This document shows, one piece after another, positions 62,656 to 64,000 of a DNA stretch of 64,000 nt. Origin of the DNA: Burkholderia cepacia ATCC 25416 (GTDB lineage Bacteria; Pseudomonadota; Gammaproteobacteria; Burkholderiales; Burkholderiaceae); NCBI RefSeq assembly GCF_001411495.1, contig NZ_CP012981.1:1240001-1304000 (forward strand). The letters run 5' to 3'. The notes under the pieces were generated by a model that was not told where the DNA came from, did not search any database, and saw only the letters and a program-made list of their open reading frames with translations. The position numbers and the translations under genes were made by a program. The number at the start of each line of letters is the position of its first letter. The stretch's first letter is position 1.

Positions 62656-63645
62656 TCAGCCTCCGATGAACGCTTCGCGGAACGCGTCGATGGCGACGCG
62701 CAGCGAGAGTTGCGGTTGGTCGAGGTAGCTGACGAGCTTGCTGATCTGGTGATCGTTTTGCGCATGGGCGTCGATCCACTCGGGATCGTCGATGTCGATG
62801 TTGTGGGCGGCGTAGGTCTGCGGGTCGACGACGCTCAGCAGCGTCTTGGCCGACGCGCCGTTGAAGCCGATGATGAGCCGTTCGCGCTCGGCGATCGTGC
62901 CGATGAAGATCGCGAGCTCGAAGTCGGCCTGCGCGACGAACGGCGCGATCAGTTCGAGCCAGAACGCGGCGACGAGGCTGCGGTAGAACGGATCGACCGG
63001 CAGCGGCAGCGTGAGGCCGCGTTCGATGTGCGACGAGCCGCTCTGCATCACCGGCCGCAGCAGCGAGCCGAGCGCGAGCATCGCGCCGCGCAGCCGCACG
63101 GGATGACCGCTGTCGAGCAGCATCTCCTGGAGGCCGTACAGCGACTGGTGTTCGACGAAATCGTTGAAGGTGCCGTCATGCGACGTGCCGGGGCCGCCGA
63201 CGTCGATCGGCACCTGCGTGTCGCCGAGCGCCTGCAGCGCGCCGGGCGGCTCGTCCTTGCCGAGCAGCGGCGGGATCTGCGTGGCGACGCGCGACCACAG
63301 CCGCGCGAACGCGAGCGGGCTGCGCGCGAGGAACGCGAGCGGCCGGTCGACTTCGAGCGCCGTTGCGCCGAGGAACGGGAAGCGGCGCATCGACACGTCG
63401 TGGCTCGCGACCATGTGGCCCGCGATCGCGAGCTTGCTGCGCGAGCCGAGGAACGCGAAATGCATCGGCTTCGCATCCTCGTAGACGAGCTTCCAGCGCG
63501 GATCTTCCGCGAGCAGTTCGAGCGCCTGCGCGATCCAGCGGTCGAGCGTCTGCAGCAACTGCGGATTGTGCGGGCTCTTCACGAAGTCGCCGCGCGACGG
63601 AATCTTGCCGAAGTAGGCGATTTGCGCCTGTACGGTTTGCGTCAT
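62656..63645 (-). CDS. tagF: T6SS-associated protein TagF
   Basis: This is a 329-residue protein with the TagF-family opening IAYFGKIPSRGDFVKSPHN and the FLGSRSKLAIAGHMVASHD and RRFPFLGA segments. TagF is a negative post-translational regulator of T6SS firing in species studied. The ATG overlaps the tssM stop (ATGA), so tssM and tagF are co-translated. The OmpA gene starts four bases after its stop. Confidence 0.93.
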   Translation of the reverse strand: MTQTVQAQIAYFGKIPSRGDFVKSPHNPQLLQTLDRWIAQALELLAEDPRWKLVYEDAKPMHFAFLGSRSKLAIAGHMVASHDVSMRRFPFLGATALEVDRPLAFLARSPLAFARLWSRVATQIPPLLGKDEPPGALQALGDTQVPIDVGGPGTSHDGTFNDFVEHQSLYGLQEMLLDSGHPVRLRGAMLALGSLLRPVMQSGSSHIERGLTLPLPVDPFYRSLVAAFWLELIAPFVAQADFELAIFIGTIAERERLIIGFNGASAKTLLSVVDPQTYAAHNIDIDDPEWIDAHAQNDHQISKLVSYLDQPQLSLRVAIDAFREAFIGG

Positions 63646-64000
63646 TGCGCCCCCTGTGCATTCGTTGCGTTGGCGGCCGCGACGGCCGGCGCTGCGCCCG
63701 GCGTACCCGCGCCGGACTGGGTCGCGTTCTGCGCGGCGCCCGCGCTCGCGTCGGCGACCGACGACGGCAGCTGCAGGCCGCGCAGGCTCTGCTGCTGCGG
63801 CTGGTCGCTGCCCCCGCCGCCGGACGGTTGCGACGTGCTGATGATGCGCATCGTCACCGACACGTTCACGTTGCCCTGCGCCCACGTCAGGTCGAAGGTG
63901 CCGTCCGGACGGCGCTTGCGTTGCGCCGAGTTGATCAGCTTCTCGAGGCCGTAGCGGCCCGGCTCGTTGACGAGCTGCACCGTGCGGCCGTCGAAGGTCG
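63642..64000 (-). CDS. tssM: T6SS membrane protein TssM, C-terminal end only
   Basis: Only the last ~119 codons are in the window. They read FDGRTVQLVNEPGRYGLEKL, then RRPDGTFDLTWAQGNVNVSV, matching the periplasmic C-terminal beta domain of TssM/IcmF. The tail is low-complexity and rich in Gly, Gln and Ala. The placement before tagF and the OmpA gene supports the call. The rest of this large inner-membrane protein, including its cytoplasmic NTPase domain, lies beyond the window edge. Confidence 0.9.
   Translation of the reverse strand, partial: TFDGRTVQLVNEPGRYGLEKLINSAQRKRRPDGTFDLTWAQGNVNVSVTMRIISTSQPSGGGGSDQPQQQSLRGLQLPSSVADASAGAAQNATQSGAGTPGAAPAVAAANATNAQGAQ

Overview
The window is GC-rich, densely coded DNA. 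Its gene content and order point to chromosome 1 of a Burkholderia, most likely of the B. cepacia complex. The diagnostic blocks are an mlaFEDACB cluster with mlaA inside it, a bolA-murA-his-tat supercluster, petABC-sspAB, and a type VI secretion (T6SS) cluster laid out as tssLKJ / TPR lipoprotein-tssBC-hcp-tssEFG-clpV-tssA / ompA-tagF-tssM. The genus is inferred from recognised synteny; no search was run.

Region by region. 1-5342 (minus): the 3'-truncated D-amino acid dehydrogenase gene, an MFS permease, an SDR oxidoreductase and a YddA/BacA-type ABC exporter. 5617-9302 (plus): a TPP riboswitch followed by thiO-thiS-thiG-thiE, the thiazole and coupling steps of thiamine synthesis. 9387-13558: phospholipid trafficking (mlaF, mlaE, mlaD, mlaA, mlaC, mlaB). 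13751-15528: an ABC-2 exporter. 15585-27537: bolA-like, murA, hisGDCB, marC, hisHAFIE, a DUF4870-like gene, hinT-like and tatABC, closed by a strong terminator. 27742-28947 (minus): a DegS-like protease. 28969-34017: a Nif3-like protein, the cytochrome bc1 genes petABC, then sspA-sspB. 34037-34111: tRNA-Thr(UGU).

From the tRNA to about 37 kb the DNA changes character. It holds an XRE antitoxin-like gene, phased ATGCG repeats, and an AT-richer orphan gene whose product carries a PD-(D/E)xK-type nuclease motif. This looks like a small island at the tRNA 3' end. Next come a LytTR/LytS two-component pair, a membrane protein and a periplasmic solute-binding protein.

41.6-47.1 kb is accessory. Scrambled IS256-family transposase relics border two near-identical copies of a small one-helix membrane protein gene. 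Behind them lies a run of small genes resembling immunity proteins (SUKH/SMI1-KNR4, DUF4265-like, Imm33-like), one of them frameshifted, with no toxin gene in sight. This bank directly abuts the T6SS cluster (47181 to the end), which suggests a store of orphan immunity genes.

The most striking signal is a pair of about 285-bp nested palindromes inside the T6SS operon, at 53728-54015 (hcp/tssE) and 57485-57769 (tssG/clpV), in opposite orientation. Each has perfect 31-bp terminal inverted repeats and two inner hairpin modules. The loop-side cores are conserved between the copies, but most arm sequence differs while staying self-complementary. That is the pattern expected if the fold, not the sequence, is maintained. 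The right arm of the first copy also supplies the only visible Shine-Dalgarno-like sequence of tssE.
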